Origin: Allomuricauda sp. CAU 1633
Lineage (GTDB): Bacteria; Bacteroidota; Bacteroidia; Flavobacteriales; Flavobacteriaceae
Assembly: GCF_017313225.1 (NCBI RefSeq)
Contig: NZ_JAFLNE010000007.1
Location: 94,693-148,017 of the forward strand
Reading direction: 5' to 3'
Length of the DNA stretch: 53,325 nucleotides
Positions within the stretch are counted from its first letter, which is position 1. Each line of letters begins with the position of its first letter. Made by a program: the position numbers and the translations under genes. Shown in pieces: positions 19,629 through 28,063 of this stretch. The notes under the pieces are model-generated. The model was not told the origin of the DNA. It did not search any database and worked only from the letters and a program-made list of their open reading frames with translations.

Positions 19629-19698
19629 TTCAATTTAATCTAGGTCACCATAGGCCTACAAATAAGCATTATTGCCAAAGCTTTGGTCTTAGAAAACA

Positions 19699-19725
19699 AA
19701 AAAGCTCCGATTTCTCGGAGCTTTT
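19699..19725. terminator. Bidirectional terminator between DUF5916 gene and tRNA fragment
   Basis: A perfect GC-core stem (aaagctccga / tcggagcttt) with a short loop and A/T tracts on both sides. Forward, it ends the DUF5916 transcript. Reverse, it sits directly after the 3' end of the tRNA-Asp fragment, the normal place of a tRNA terminator. Confidence 0.9.
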
Positions 19726-19726
19726 T

Positions 19727-19749
19727 GCGGTCTGGACGGGACTCGAACC
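19727..19749 (-). other. 3' end of a tRNA-Asp gene without the rest: probable attachment site
   Basis: The 23 bases read on the reverse strand are a T loop (TTCGAGT), the T-stem 3' strand, the acceptor 3' strand CCAGACC and a G discriminator, as in flavobacterial tRNA-Asp. The 5' T-stem strand, anticodon arm, D arm and acceptor 5' strand are missing; the sequence changes abruptly after 19,749. Tyrosine recombinases use exactly this portion of tRNA genes as attB, so a bare 3' end usually marks one edge of an integrated element. The intact tRNA-Asp should lie at the other edge. Assignment to Asp is from memory of the acceptor sequence. Confidence 0.8.
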
Positions 19750-20014
19750 TTTTACCAGAAGAGCCCATTTTTCAGGGCTTCCCAAAGGGTTAAAATCAAG
19801 AGGCACCGAATTGCTCACCTTTTAACAAATTTTAACCTTTTTAACATTAAAAATGATGAATTTTAATACTTTAAAGACTCCAGGTTTCAATATTTTCGAA
19901 TTGCGGATCTATAGATTCGAAAAACATATTAATTTGTGCGGTTATTGAAATGGATTTTTACTGCTCTATTATAGCCCATAAGTTCTCACTTGCTTTTCAA
20001 TTTTTCTGTTAATC
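19750..20014. other. AT-rich stretch next to the tRNA fragment
   Basis: No gene is visible. In integrated elements this position often holds an integrase gene; none is seen here. One small hairpin (gagccc / gggctt, about 19,760-19,780) lacks a T run. Confidence 0.4.
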
Positions 20015-21130
20015 TTAAAATGTCAAGTTAAGCGAATATCGTGTGCTTTTGAGTTCACCTGTTTTGAGGAGTACCAGTTTGTCGACCAGGTCCTTTAGGT
20101 CCCTTGTGGCAGTAGACGCAGATGTTTGGGCAATCCGGATATAATTATCCGCACTGAGCCCCCCTTTAAAGCCCTTATATCCTGCTTTGAACATACGTTG
20201 GACTACTTTTAGCTGACGCTCGTTCATCAATGTGGAATATTTATCAAAGAACCTGGCTTTTTGAATCAAAAAGTCAATGGTTTTGATGGTGTGTTGTTGT
20301 GCCGCAAGGATTGTTTTCCCAAAGTATAGTAGGAATTCAGTAAGGTCTAATTTGAAATTATGAGCTTCTATGGAAGAATAATATTCATTTTTGTTTGCCT
20401 CGATGGTCTGTGATAGGGATATAAGTGCCGGTCTTCCCAAATCCATAGAAATGGATTTTTCGGAAAGCCCTCTAGCAATACGCCCATTTCCGTCTTCAAA
20501 GGGGTGGATGGCCAAAAAATAATAATGTGCCAATCCTGACTTGGCCAATGGAAGTATTTTGGATTTGTTTGTCGTGTGGGTTTCGTTGAACCAACGAACA
20601 TAGGCTTCCATTTCATGTATCATTTGTGATGAGGGAGGGGCCTCATAATGGACTGTCTGTTTGTCGAAGCGTCCTGAAACGACCTGCATGGGGTCTTCAT
20701 GGGTGCGATATTTTCCAATGTCCATTAAATCCCTTCTGCCATTGGTGAGCATCTGATGCCACTCAAAAAGTTGTTCATGGGTTAATGGTACTGCATATGT
20801 TCGATATAGATTAACCATCACTTCAGATATTCCATATTCAGCTTGGGGAAGTTTCTTTCTTTCCGTTTCAAGTCCCAGGTTTTTTTTGATGGATTCCTGA
20901 ATACTCCCACGGTCAAGATATTCCCCTTCAATGGCCGAAGTAGTTAGGGCCTCATCCGACAGAACTTCAATTAAAAGCTCATTTTTGTCTTCCTCATCAA
21001 TATGTTTAATGGAACCTAGAGCTACTCCACTAGTTTGGACAAACTGATATTCCAGGTCCTCCAAAGCTGCCTCATCATACCTGAAATTGGGCCAGTCTTT
21101 TTGTTTCCAGTTCCATTTAAAAGCTGTCAT
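20015..21130 (-). CDS. Fic family protein, class II, self-inhibited AMPylator type
   Basis: The 371-residue protein begins with the DUF4172-like WxWxxxxWPxF segment (FKWNWKQKDWPNF). It then has the inhibitory helix motif TSAIEG near residue 65, [S/T]xxxE[G/N] type, which in class II Fic enzymes blocks ATP. The Fic core follows with the complete active-site motif HPFEDGNGRIAR near residue 213. The last 80 residues form a winged-helix-like domain (LSADNYIRIAQTSASTATRDL). Such enzymes transfer AMP to target proteins. There is no separate antitoxin gene, consistent with built-in inhibition. It lies just inside the tRNA-Asp attachment remnant. Confidence 0.92.
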   Translation of the reverse strand: MTAFKWNWKQKDWPNFRYDEAALEDLEYQFVQTSGVALGSIKHIDEEDKNELLIEVLSDEALTTSAIEGEYLDRGSIQESIKKNLGLETERKKLPQAEYGISEVMVNLYRTYAVPLTHEQLFEWHQMLTNGRRDLMDIGKYRTHEDPMQVVSGRFDKQTVHYEAPPSSQMIHEMEAYVRWFNETHTTNKSKILPLAKSGLAHYYFLAIHPFEDGNGRIARGLSEKSISMDLGRPALISLSQTIEANKNEYYSSIEAHNFKLDLTEFLLYFGKTILAAQQHTIKTIDFLIQKARFFDKYSTLMNERQLKVVQRMFKAGYKGFKGGLSADNYIRIAQTSASTATRDLKDLVDKLVLLKTGELKSTRYSLNLTF

Positions 21131-21880
21131 GAGCTAAATAATTAAGTTTTATAGCTCAAAAATAACAAAAAAATGAGCTATAAATTACATATTTATAGCC
21201 CAAAAGGAGGTGTAAACTCATTTTTAAGTCTATATTGAATCAGCCGGATGGTTGAGATTACCAAAAACGGAAAATGAGAACCACCTAATTTTTGGATTTA
21301 GTGATTTTAAAATCAGGCTTTTGCGTTAGTCTTGAGGGTGCTCAATTCTATCCGGCGAAGGTGGTATACTATGTCCAGCGTTTCCATATTGACATTGTAT
21401 TCCCGTAATTGAATAATACGTTTTGGTAATTTTCCGAATCAAATTTTCAACTCGCTTTTTTTATTGTAGTTGCTCCAACCTTTAGGACAGGTTTTCTACA
21501 AAACTAGTATAATTATCGAGCTGCTTTTTATTAGGTTTATTGGTCTTTGATAGTCAATGAACAGTTGTCTACTTTTTTTGTTGTATTGTTCTGAATAAAC
21601 AACTCAACTCTTTAAGGATTTGATCCGAATAGAAAATCTAATCGGCTCATTAGATATAATAGACAAACTAAAATATGGAGGGACCAAGCTTCAATTCGAG
21701 GAATAGTTTTATTAAAGAAGCCTAACGATATTTTGGACATCGCCCGGAGGCTCCAGAACCTATAGCTCAAAACCCTAATAAATAAGGGATTTTCGGCCTT
21801 TCAAAATTTTATGCTCACCGAATAGGTGACTTTAGATAAATGAAGGGACTGTTTACTTAGAACTGTACTTAATTCTAAAC
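21131..21880. other. Largely non-coding region between fic and the hip operon
   Basis: About 750 bp without an intact gene. On the reverse strand about 21,315-21,500 reads as an open stretch interrupted by one stop (LPKRIIQLREYNVNMETLDI is part of it), followed by a stop at about 21,315. It may be a decayed gene, but I do not recognise it. The rest is AT-rich. Confidence 0.4.
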
Positions 21881-22819
21881 CTATTTGATTCGATTTACCC
21901 TTTCTTCAATTAGAGTATTGAATTTCTTTTTTTGTTCTTCCTTTAAAAAGCTTTCATCAATTAAAGAGGGCCATTTTTTTGCTCCCACTACCATTCTGCT
22001 CCAAAGGTTTTCCATTGCCTTTTGAGGAACGCGAGCTTTGGCCATTGCCATATCGAAATCTTCTTTTGAGATTTTTCTTTTTTTACCGTTCAAGGCCAAG
22101 GCCAACTCCTCAGGATCATCAGGTATCAATAATTGGGCTGAAATCATATCATAGGCAGGAGCCAAGGAGTAAGATTTTCCATTCTTTGCAATAAGAGAGA
22201 AGTTTTTAAGATGCATATCATTATTTCCCATCAAGAATGATGCAATGACTTGCTCATAAAATCGGACTACATCGAATAATGGGTTTTGTGAGTAGGCCAT
22301 TATGGCTTTGGCAATCTGTTCGTAAGAACCTCTGTATTTATGTTCAGTGAGGCGTTCTGTAAACTGGCATGCGTCTTCCATGGCAAATTTGTTACTCTTT
22401 GCATCCCGATCTATTCTTCTGGTCAGATAGGCCAAATACCCATCTTTTAGTGGAATCAACAAAAAAGGTACCGTATCAATGCCACATGCCTGTGCCAACA
22501 ACATCGATAATGCTTCCGTCTCAGGCATTTGAGGATATTCGGAAAAGGGTGGTTTTAAAATGTATCTTCCGTTCAAAGCGCCGACAATGGTCAGTCTGGA
22601 ATTGTTTTCTTGGGTGAAGCCCAACGAAAGCTTGGGTTGAACCCCGGTTACAATGACGCGTTGGGCCACATTTTCTTTGGCCAGTTCCTCAATTTGTGAA
22701 AGTTCATAATCCAATGCAAGTACGGGCGTGTCTTCTTGCCAAAAGGACTTTAGGCAATCTGGGTGATATAGTTCCTCTTCAGGGGAAAGTTGTTTTTGAC
22801 AGGCTAGACAGTTGCTCAT
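21881..22819 (-). CDS. HipT-like serine/threonine kinase toxin (HipA kinase domain)
   Basis: The start at 22,819 (MSNCLACQKQLSPEEE) overlaps the previous stop as ATGA; the longer frame is rejected. The 312-residue protein begins with a small zinc-ribbon-like segment (CLAC ... HPDC), then a Gly-rich loop region VTGVQPKLSLGF. The catalytic loop is MGNNDMHLKNFSL and the metal-binding segment SLAPAYDMISA. It has the HipA kinase core but not the N-terminal subdomain, which is encoded by the separate gene before it. That split is the hallmark of HipBST systems, where the kinase is the toxin and phosphorylates an aminoacyl-tRNA synthetase (TrpS in E. coli). Target here is unknown. Confidence 0.9.
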   Translation of the reverse strand: MSNCLACQKQLSPEEELYHPDCLKSFWQEDTPVLALDYELSQIEELAKENVAQRVIVTGVQPKLSLGFTQENNSRLTIVGALNGRYILKPPFSEYPQMPETEALSMLLAQACGIDTVPFLLIPLKDGYLAYLTRRIDRDAKSNKFAMEDACQFTERLTEHKYRGSYEQIAKAIMAYSQNPLFDVVRFYEQVIASFLMGNNDMHLKNFSLIAKNGKSYSLAPAYDMISAQLLIPDDPEELALALNGKKRKISKEDFDMAMAKARVPQKAMENLWSRMVVGAKKWPSLIDESFLKEEQKKKFNTLIEERVNRIK

Positions 22820-23133
22820 TTTTCCAATACACTTATGTTGCCGATACAATCTTTACAGGTGGCCAATAAAAGCCCCATACGGTCCCGTGGATTTAGTTTC
22901 CAATTCTTTTGTGCAATTTCCAATAGCCAGCCTTCGGGTATCAATCCATCAAAAAAAGAAAACAAAAAATCTGAATGAAATGGTTTCTCTTGCAAGGGCA
23001 ATGTCAGGGATACAGCAATGGGATTTTCTGATTTCAGATATTCATTGGAATAGGTAAAGTGATACCCTTCCTCATCTTCCATCAGGATTCCTGCCAAATT
23101 ATTATCCACCCAAATTTCTCCTTGTCTCATCAC
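22816..23133 (-). CDS. HipS-like protein (HipA N-terminal subdomain encoded separately)
   Basis: The 105-residue protein matches the N-terminal subdomain of HipA: MRQGEIWVDNNLAGILME at the start, AVSLTLPLQEKPF, then LFSFFDGLIPEGWLLEIA and DRMGLLLATCKDCIGNISV. In HipBST of E. coli O127 the equivalent protein, HipS, is the antitoxin. A second ATG at 23,130 is equally possible. It overlaps the 3' end of hipB by about 30 bp and the kinase start by 4 bp, so the three are translated together. Confidence 0.88.
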   Translation of the reverse strand: MMRQGEIWVDNNLAGILMEDEEGYHFTYSNEYLKSENPIAVSLTLPLQEKPFHSDFLFSFFDGLIPEGWLLEIAQKNWKLNPRDRMGLLLATCKDCIGNISVLEK

Positions 23134-23344
23134 TTATGGGTGTAGGGGTTAATTCATGTCCAAAGAATAAAAGTACCTGATTGATCTTATCCGTCATCAA
23201 GTTGGGTTTTCCTTGCTCCAATTCACGGACAAATCGTAGCCCAACTCCAGTGGTATCTGAAAGTTCAACTTGGGTCAAGTTAAGTGCTTTACGTCTTTTC
23301 CTGATAAATTGAGCTATGGGATTATTTCTATTCCAATCTTCCAT
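23102..23344 (-). CDS. HipB-like XRE-family repressor
   Basis: The 80-residue protein is a single helix-turn-helix domain: IAQFIRKRRKALNLTQVELS, TTGVGLRFVRELEQGKPNLM, and a C-terminal strand INQVLLFFGHELTP that in this family forms the dimer. It would bind the three TATACC-N6-GGTAYA palindromes directly upstream and repress the operon. It is the first of three overlapping genes. Assignment to the Y4mF/HipB group is firm. Confidence 0.92.
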   Translation of the reverse strand: MEDWNRNNPIAQFIRKRRKALNLTQVELSDTTGVGLRFVRELEQGKPNLMTDKINQVLLFFGHELTPTPISDETRRNLGG

Positions 23345-23347
23345 AGA

Positions 23348-23365
23348 TATACCTTAGCGGGTACA
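23348..23365. promoter_or_regulatory. Operator 1 of the hip operon
   Basis: TATACC-N6-GGTACA, one base off a perfect palindrome, only 3 bp upstream of the hipB ATG. It is the first of three sites at exact 40-bp spacing. Confidence 0.8.
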
Positions 23366-23387
23366 ATATAGATAAAATAATTCAAAT

Positions 23388-23405
23388 TATACCTTTTAGG
23401 GTATA
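23388..23405. promoter_or_regulatory. Operator 2 of the hip operon
   Basis: TATACC-N6-GGTATA, a perfect palindrome in its arms, 40 bp upstream of operator 1. It probably overlaps the core promoter. Confidence 0.85.
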
Positions 23406-23427
23406 AAACATGTTTTTTTATAGTAAT

Positions 23428-23445
23428 TATACCTTAAAGGGTATA
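23428..23445. promoter_or_regulatory. Operator 3 of the hip operon
   Basis: TATACC-N6-GGTATA with perfect arms, 40 bp upstream of operator 2. The triple array suggests cooperative binding of HipB dimers on one face of the helix. Confidence 0.85.
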
Positions 23446-23460
23446 AAAATAAAAATGTGT

Positions 23461-24147
23461 CAAATGAAACAAATAAAATAAAAAAACCTGTAAATCAATA
23501 ATTTAAAGGTTTACGTTTTGTTTTGGATGTGTTTTAGTGGAGTGGATTGGATCAACTGTTTTTCATTGAAAATGTGCACATGTGGAATCTTTTTTTGGAA
23601 CTAATCTTTTTTTGATTCTTTTCAAGCTTTAAAAGTGCCCTTTTAATTTTATAATTCCTCCAAATATTGGATAGGACGGTTTTAGTATACCACCCGCGCC
23701 GGGTTAAAGAGAGCATAGCAAAAATTAATATAAACTCTTTTATGACATAGTCTGAAACGGTTTTTTGGATGGCTTAAAGAATTCCGTTTTCAGTGGTTCG
23801 CTTTGACCGTTTTTTGCACTATATCTCTTTTTACTGGTATATATGGATTTATGATTTCGTGGGCTTAACTTTGAGTGAAGCTTTTACATTCATCAATTAT
23901 CAGGATAGGTGCTAAAACGGGAAGGTCGGATAAACCTGGCACTCCATAATGACCATTCGTTAATATGGTCTCTTCCATCCTGAAAAGCCATGGCCATGAA
24001 TTCTCCCGAAAAATCGAAATTATCCAGAAAATTTGCGTAACTTAATAAGGAAACCTCCTGCCCGATTTTGATATCCACCTTCCCCCTACGGAACAGTATA
24101 AGAAAGTGGCTCCCTGATTTTTCGTCCAGTAAAAAACATAGAAGGCC
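23461..24147. other. Spacer between the hip operon and the aconitase gene
   Basis: There is no intact gene. On the reverse strand about 23,893-24,147 reads as an open frame with cupin-like sequence (SHFLILFRRGKVDIKIGQEV, then DFSGEFMAMAFQD), reminiscent of the N-terminal ligand domain of AraC-type regulators; it has no DNA-binding domain and no proper start. It may be a gene remnant. Local composition becomes richer in G+C to the right of about 23,900. Confidence 0.4.
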
Positions 24148-26127
24148 ATGAACCCATTCAATGTGACCCAAAAACTGATTGACCACCACCTTATTGAAGG
24201 CGAAGCCATCCCCGGAAGGGAAATAGGGATAAGGATCGACCAGGCCCTTTTACAGGATGCAACCGGAACCTTGGTCCAGCTTGAACTGGAAGCCATGGGC
24301 CTTAAAAAGGCTAAAACAGAAATAGCGGTTCAATATGTGGACCATAACCTGTTGCAAACCGACCATAAGAATGCGGACGACCATTTATTTCTTTATACGG
24401 CAGCTCAACGGTTTGGTTTATGGTACAGCCGTCCCGGCAATGGTGTAAGCCACCCCGTCCACATGGAACGGTTCGGAATCCCTGGAAAAACACTGGTTGG
24501 TTCCGATAGCCACAGTTGTGCCGCTGGATCGCTTGGAATGCTCGCCATAGGAACGGGAGGACTTGATGTGGCGTCGGTGATTGTCGGGGAACCGTTTTAT
24601 GTCAAAATGCCACAGATCATGGGAGTGAAGCTTACGGGGAACCTTCCCGAGTGGGTCAGTGCCAAGGATATCATCCTGGAAATGTTGCGGAGGTATGGGG
24701 TAAAAGGAGGTGTCGGCAAGATTATGGAATATTATGGTGACGGATTGAAAAACCTTAGTGCCATGGACAGGCATGTTATCGCCAATATGGGGGCGGAACT
24801 GGGCGCCACCAGTACGGTGTTTCCCAGTGACCATGAAACATACCGCTTTTTAAAGGCGCAGGGGAGACCTGAGGACTGGGTCGAAATCATTTCAGATAAG
24901 GATTGTAAATATGACCTAAACGAAGAAATTGTCCTGGATGGGTTGGAACCTTTAATTGCGCTGCCGTCCAGTCCGGGAAATGTGGTCCCCGTAAGAGAGG
25001 TGGCCGGAAGACCCGTTGGACAGGTCGTAATTGGATCATCTGCCAACCCCGGACTACGGGACTTTTGGATCGCTGGTCATATTGTTAAAAACAGAACGGT
25101 CAATAATGGGGTGTCCTTTGATATCAACCCGACATCGAGACAGCTTATCCTGAATATGATCAAGAACCATAGTTTTGCAAATTTGATCAAGGCAGGAGCA
25201 AGGTTCCACCAATCAGGATGCATGGGCTGTATCGGGATGGGACAGGCTCCATCTTCAAATACCATAAGCTTGAGGACTATGCCAAGGAATTTTCCCAGCA
25301 GGTCCGGAACTGAAGATGACCAAGTGTACCTGTGCAGTCCTGAAACGGCAGCCGCATCAGCTTTGACAGGGAAAATTACCGATCCCAGGGATTTGGGGAA
25401 ATTATTCGATATACCGTATCCTACCTATTCTAGCCCCGAAAAAGAGATCATAAATTCCGACCTTTTGGTGGCACCACTTGAAGATGGGTCTGGAGTTCAA
25501 TTGGAGAAAGGCCCCAACATAAAGGAGCTACCGCATTTTTCACCTATGTCCGATCAATACAATATCCCTGTATTGTTAAAAATGGGGGATAATGTATCCA
25601 CCGATGAAATTCTCAAAGCAGGAGCGGATGTGTTGCCATTTAGGAGCAACATCCCAGAAATCAGCAAGTATACCTATTCAGTAATAGACCCCACTTTTTA
25701 CGAAAGGGCGATCAAGGCCAAACCAATATATGGGGGGCATGTCGTCATAGCAGGCGAAAACTATGCCCAAGGATCCAGTAGGGAACACGCTGCTTTGGCC
25801 CCAAAATATTTGGGACAGGTATGTGTAATAGCCAAGTCCTATGCAAGGATTGCTTGGCAAAACCTGATAAACTTTGGTATACTCCCCCTTGAATTTATAC
25901 ATGAAGAGGACTATGATAATATAGAGCAAGGAAGTATGCTAAGTTTTGAAAACTTGCGAGCTGGTATCAAAAGCAGGATCGGGATCCCCATAAGGGCAAC
26001 CAATGCGTCCGGACAACTGTTTGAATTTGAAGCGGTACATACCATGAGCGATCGACAGATGGAAGTCCTTTTAAAAGGAGGGGTGATCAGCGATTTTCAA
26101 GAAAAATTAAAACGCCGAACTGATTGA
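24148..26127 (+). CDS. Aconitate hydratase, short (Aquifex) type, with an altered cluster ligand
   Basis: The 659-residue protein matches the short bacterial aconitase group, which converts citrate to isocitrate via a [4Fe-4S] cluster. It shows GSDSHSCAAGSLGMLAIG, the Cys pair QSGCMGCIGMGQAPSS and the swivel-domain ENYAQGSSREHAALAPKYLG with the substrate arginine. The third cluster ligand of pig aconitase lies in GSCTNSS; here the matching place reads VVIGSSANPGLRDF, with Ser for Cys. Either this subfamily differs normally there or cluster binding is altered. It is the first gene of the stress cluster, unlike housekeeping acnA/acnB, and is followed by a cupin gene on the same strand. Confidence 0.9.
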   Translation: MNPFNVTQKLIDHHLIEGEAIPGREIGIRIDQALLQDATGTLVQLELEAMGLKKAKTEIAVQYVDHNLLQTDHKNADDHLFLYTAAQRFGLWYSRPGNGVSHPVHMERFGIPGKTLVGSDSHSCAAGSLGMLAIGTGGLDVASVIVGEPFYVKMPQIMGVKLTGNLPEWVSAKDIILEMLRRYGVKGGVGKIMEYYGDGLKNLSAMDRHVIANMGAELGATSTVFPSDHETYRFLKAQGRPEDWVEIISDKDCKYDLNEEIVLDGLEPLIALPSSPGNVVPVREVAGRPVGQVVIGSSANPGLRDFWIAGHIVKNRTVNNGVSFDINPTSRQLILNMIKNHSFANLIKAGARFHQSGCMGCIGMGQAPSSNTISLRTMPRNFPSRSGTEDDQVYLCSPETAAASALTGKITDPRDLGKLFDIPYPTYSSPEKEIINSDLLVAPLEDGSGVQLEKGPNIKELPHFSPMSDQYNIPVLLKMGDNVSTDEILKAGADVLPFRSNIPEISKYTYSVIDPTFYERAIKAKPIYGGHVVIAGENYAQGSSREHAALAPKYLGQVCVIAKSYARIAWQNLINFGILPLEFIHEEDYDNIEQGSMLSFENLRAGIKSRIGIPIRATNASGQLFEFEAVHTMSDRQMEVLLKGGVISDFQEKLKRRTD

Positions 26128-26246
26128 ACCCCAATAGAAAGTACATCTGGTTCTTGACCAAAGGTTCTGGGCAAGTGCCCCATGATAAGAAAACCAGAAT
26201 GGTTTTCAAGATATAAATGTCCCCTTTAACGTTAACATTCCATACC

Positions 26247-26771
26247 ATGATCGACACACAATTTTCAAAGATGATCTCCCATGACATAACAGAAAGATTG
26301 GCCTATGCGCCCAACGCCATATCCACGATCTCGGTGCTAAAGAAAAAAACGGGGGCAATCAAGGCAATGTCCTTTGATGTGGGAATGGAACTGAAGGGCA
26401 AGGGGTCTACTAAATCCATATTTTTTGAGATCATAGAAGGTAAGGCTCAAATAACCATGGACAACGAAACGACCCTCTTGAAATTGGGGGACACTGTAGT
26501 TATCCCAAAGTTTACAGATTATTTGATTGTTGCGACACATAGGTTCAAAATGATATCCATAGATTTGAATTTAACCCTGAAATGTTTGCGACTGAACAAA
26601 AAATCCACTGTAAACAAACTGTACAAAGCGGGACAAACCGTCTATTCCAGTAAAAACCCAAAAAAGGCATTGATCGTCAGGGCATTCCTGAATAAAATAT
26701 ACTACTGCTATGTCAAGGATTCTCCTGATGATAAGGAAGAGGTGTATTTTGAAAGGGAATTGTCCCTTTGA
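26247..26771 (+). CDS. Small cupin fused to an SH3-like C-terminal domain
   Basis: The start at 26,247 (MIDTQFSKMISHDITERL) is preferred over the upstream frame. Residues 15-110 are a cupin barrel (ISVLKKKTGAIKAMSFDVG, FFEIIEGKAQITMDNETTLL, GDTVVIPKFTDYLIVATHRF). Residues about 125-174 (YKAGQTVYSSKNPKKALIVR, KIYYCYVKDSPDDKEEVYFE) form a small barrel-like module. The same two parts occur as separate adjacent genes at 46,628 and 46,957. No metal-binding histidine set is obvious in the cupin part. Function is unknown; a sensory or regulatory role is only a guess. Confidence 0.85.
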   Translation: MIDTQFSKMISHDITERLAYAPNAISTISVLKKKTGAIKAMSFDVGMELKGKGSTKSIFFEIIEGKAQITMDNETTLLKLGDTVVIPKFTDYLIVATHRFKMISIDLNLTLKCLRLNKKSTVNKLYKAGQTVYSSKNPKKALIVRAFLNKIYYCYVKDSPDDKEEVYFERELSL

Positions 26772-27013
26772 CTTTCTTGCACCTTATAAGGGTTATTTCC
26801 CATCACCTCCGTACCCATGGAAAATCCATTGATCAAAGTTCCCATATCAATTGCTTCAAGGGAGTTTTTGATTGACAAGCCAAGGGGAGTCCGTTAGGTA
26901 TCCGGGCATTTGATGTCCGAAGTTTCCTTTGGTACATTTCATTGTCCTTGGGCCAGAAAGAGGTAAAAGAAAGGTGTGGAAATTAGGGCAATTACTGCCA
27001 CAATAAATAGAAA

Positions 27014-27033
27014 AATCCCTATTTCTAGGGATT
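27014..27033 (-). terminator. Terminator of the secreted protein gene at 27,062
   Basis: Stem aatcccta / tagggatt with a 4-base loop, followed by T residues on the reverse strand, about 30 bp after the stop. Confidence 0.75.
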
Positions 27034-27061
27034 CCGCATCAACAAATCAAATAAATTCCAT

Positions 27062-27535
27062 TTATTCGATACTATTAAATTCGTCAACCATAAAGAATTC
27101 TCTATCCGCCGTATTCGCAAACTGGATTCCCTTGCCCATGATATATTCCATGGTCCTATTATCTACAGATATGGCAAAACCCTTCCCAGTGGACACCAAC
27201 ATAAAGGTATCTGCAACCTGTTTGTCATATCGTAAGGCTATGACACTATTGTCCCTTGGATTGGCATTGTTTGTGACGGTAATGAGTTTCGATACTTTGA
27301 CAGGAGTGTTTATCCTGTCTTTATCAACTTTTCCCATATCTGCAAGAGCAAACATGGTTTTGTAATTCCGGCTCTCTTGTACCGTAACGGAATAAGGCAT
27401 TTTAACACCTTCTTTGATATAGTTGAAGGTGTTGGTAGTGGTTGAGTTCAGGACCCCTGTCGGTCCATTTTGGGCGTGCGCCTGCATCATGGCAAGCAGT
27501 ACTATCATACTCGCGATCTGTTTTAAATTTTTCAT
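27062..27535 (-). CDS. Secreted protein of unknown function
   Basis: The 157-residue product has a clear signal peptide (MKNLKQIASMIVLLAMMQAHAQ). The mature part includes YIKEGVKMPYSVTVQESRNY, VKVSKLITVTNNANPRDNSV and a C-terminal FMVDEFNSIE; strands dominate. I do not recognise the family. It has its own terminator and is flanked by stress genes, so periplasmic or outer-membrane stress function is possible but not shown. Confidence 0.8.
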   Translation of the reverse strand: MKNLKQIASMIVLLAMMQAHAQNGPTGVLNSTTTNTFNYIKEGVKMPYSVTVQESRNYKTMFALADMGKVDKDRINTPVKVSKLITVTNNANPRDNSVIALRYDKQVADTFMLVSTGKGFAISVDNRTMEYIMGKGIQFANTADREFFMVDEFNSIE

Positions 27536-27843
27536 GTTTTCGTTATTAAAGGGTTATACTTGTTTTTTTATTCAATGGGACCTGTACCAGGCCCGTGGCC
27601 AATGTTGAAATGTTGGCTGTTCGGGATTGCTATGTTGTGGGGAGGTCTATACATTGCCGCGTCATAAAAACCCACCCTGATTCTATTCTCGGGACCAAAG
27701 GGATATCCTTTATTTTTTACTCCCAGATATCTTCGAGAGTTCCATTGGGAACATGATCAAGGGAAGGGCAAGTGGATGATCATAGTGGAAGAACTATCGG
27801 GGGAGATCCATATGGGACTTGTTTTCTTAAGGCAATGGGGTGG
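27536..27843. other. Spacer, about 310 bp
   Basis: No gene, repeat or RNA is recognised. The right part of the reverse strand is the 3' side of the SHOCT gene; the left part presumably holds the promoter of the secreted protein gene. Confidence 0.4.
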
Positions 27844-28056
27844 TCAACCTTCTAGGATTTTCTTCTTTTCGTGGTACTCTTCCTTATTGATTTCCCCGGA
27901 AGCAAAGCGTTTTTTCAGTATATCACTTGGGGTGTCTTTCTTGGTTCTTTGCCCAGGAATTTTATAAGGTATGGCAAAAATCCAGAAAAGTAGGATGCCC
28001 CAAACGAACCACCATATAAAGTGCATTCCCAAAAAATGATAACTGTTGTAATACAT
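27844..28056 (-). CDS. SHOCT-domain membrane protein
   Basis: The 70-residue protein has one membrane helix (FIWWFVWGILLFWIFAIPY) and the C-terminal SHOCT motif (DILKKRFASGEINKEEYHEK). SHOCT domains are short oligomerisation helices at protein ends. It begins 7 bp after the dps stop, so it is co-transcribed with dps. Confidence 0.9.
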   Translation of the reverse strand: MYYNSYHFLGMHFIWWFVWGILLFWIFAIPYKIPGQRTKKDTPSDILKKRFASGEINKEEYHEKKKILEG

Positions 28057-28063
28057 GGTGGCT

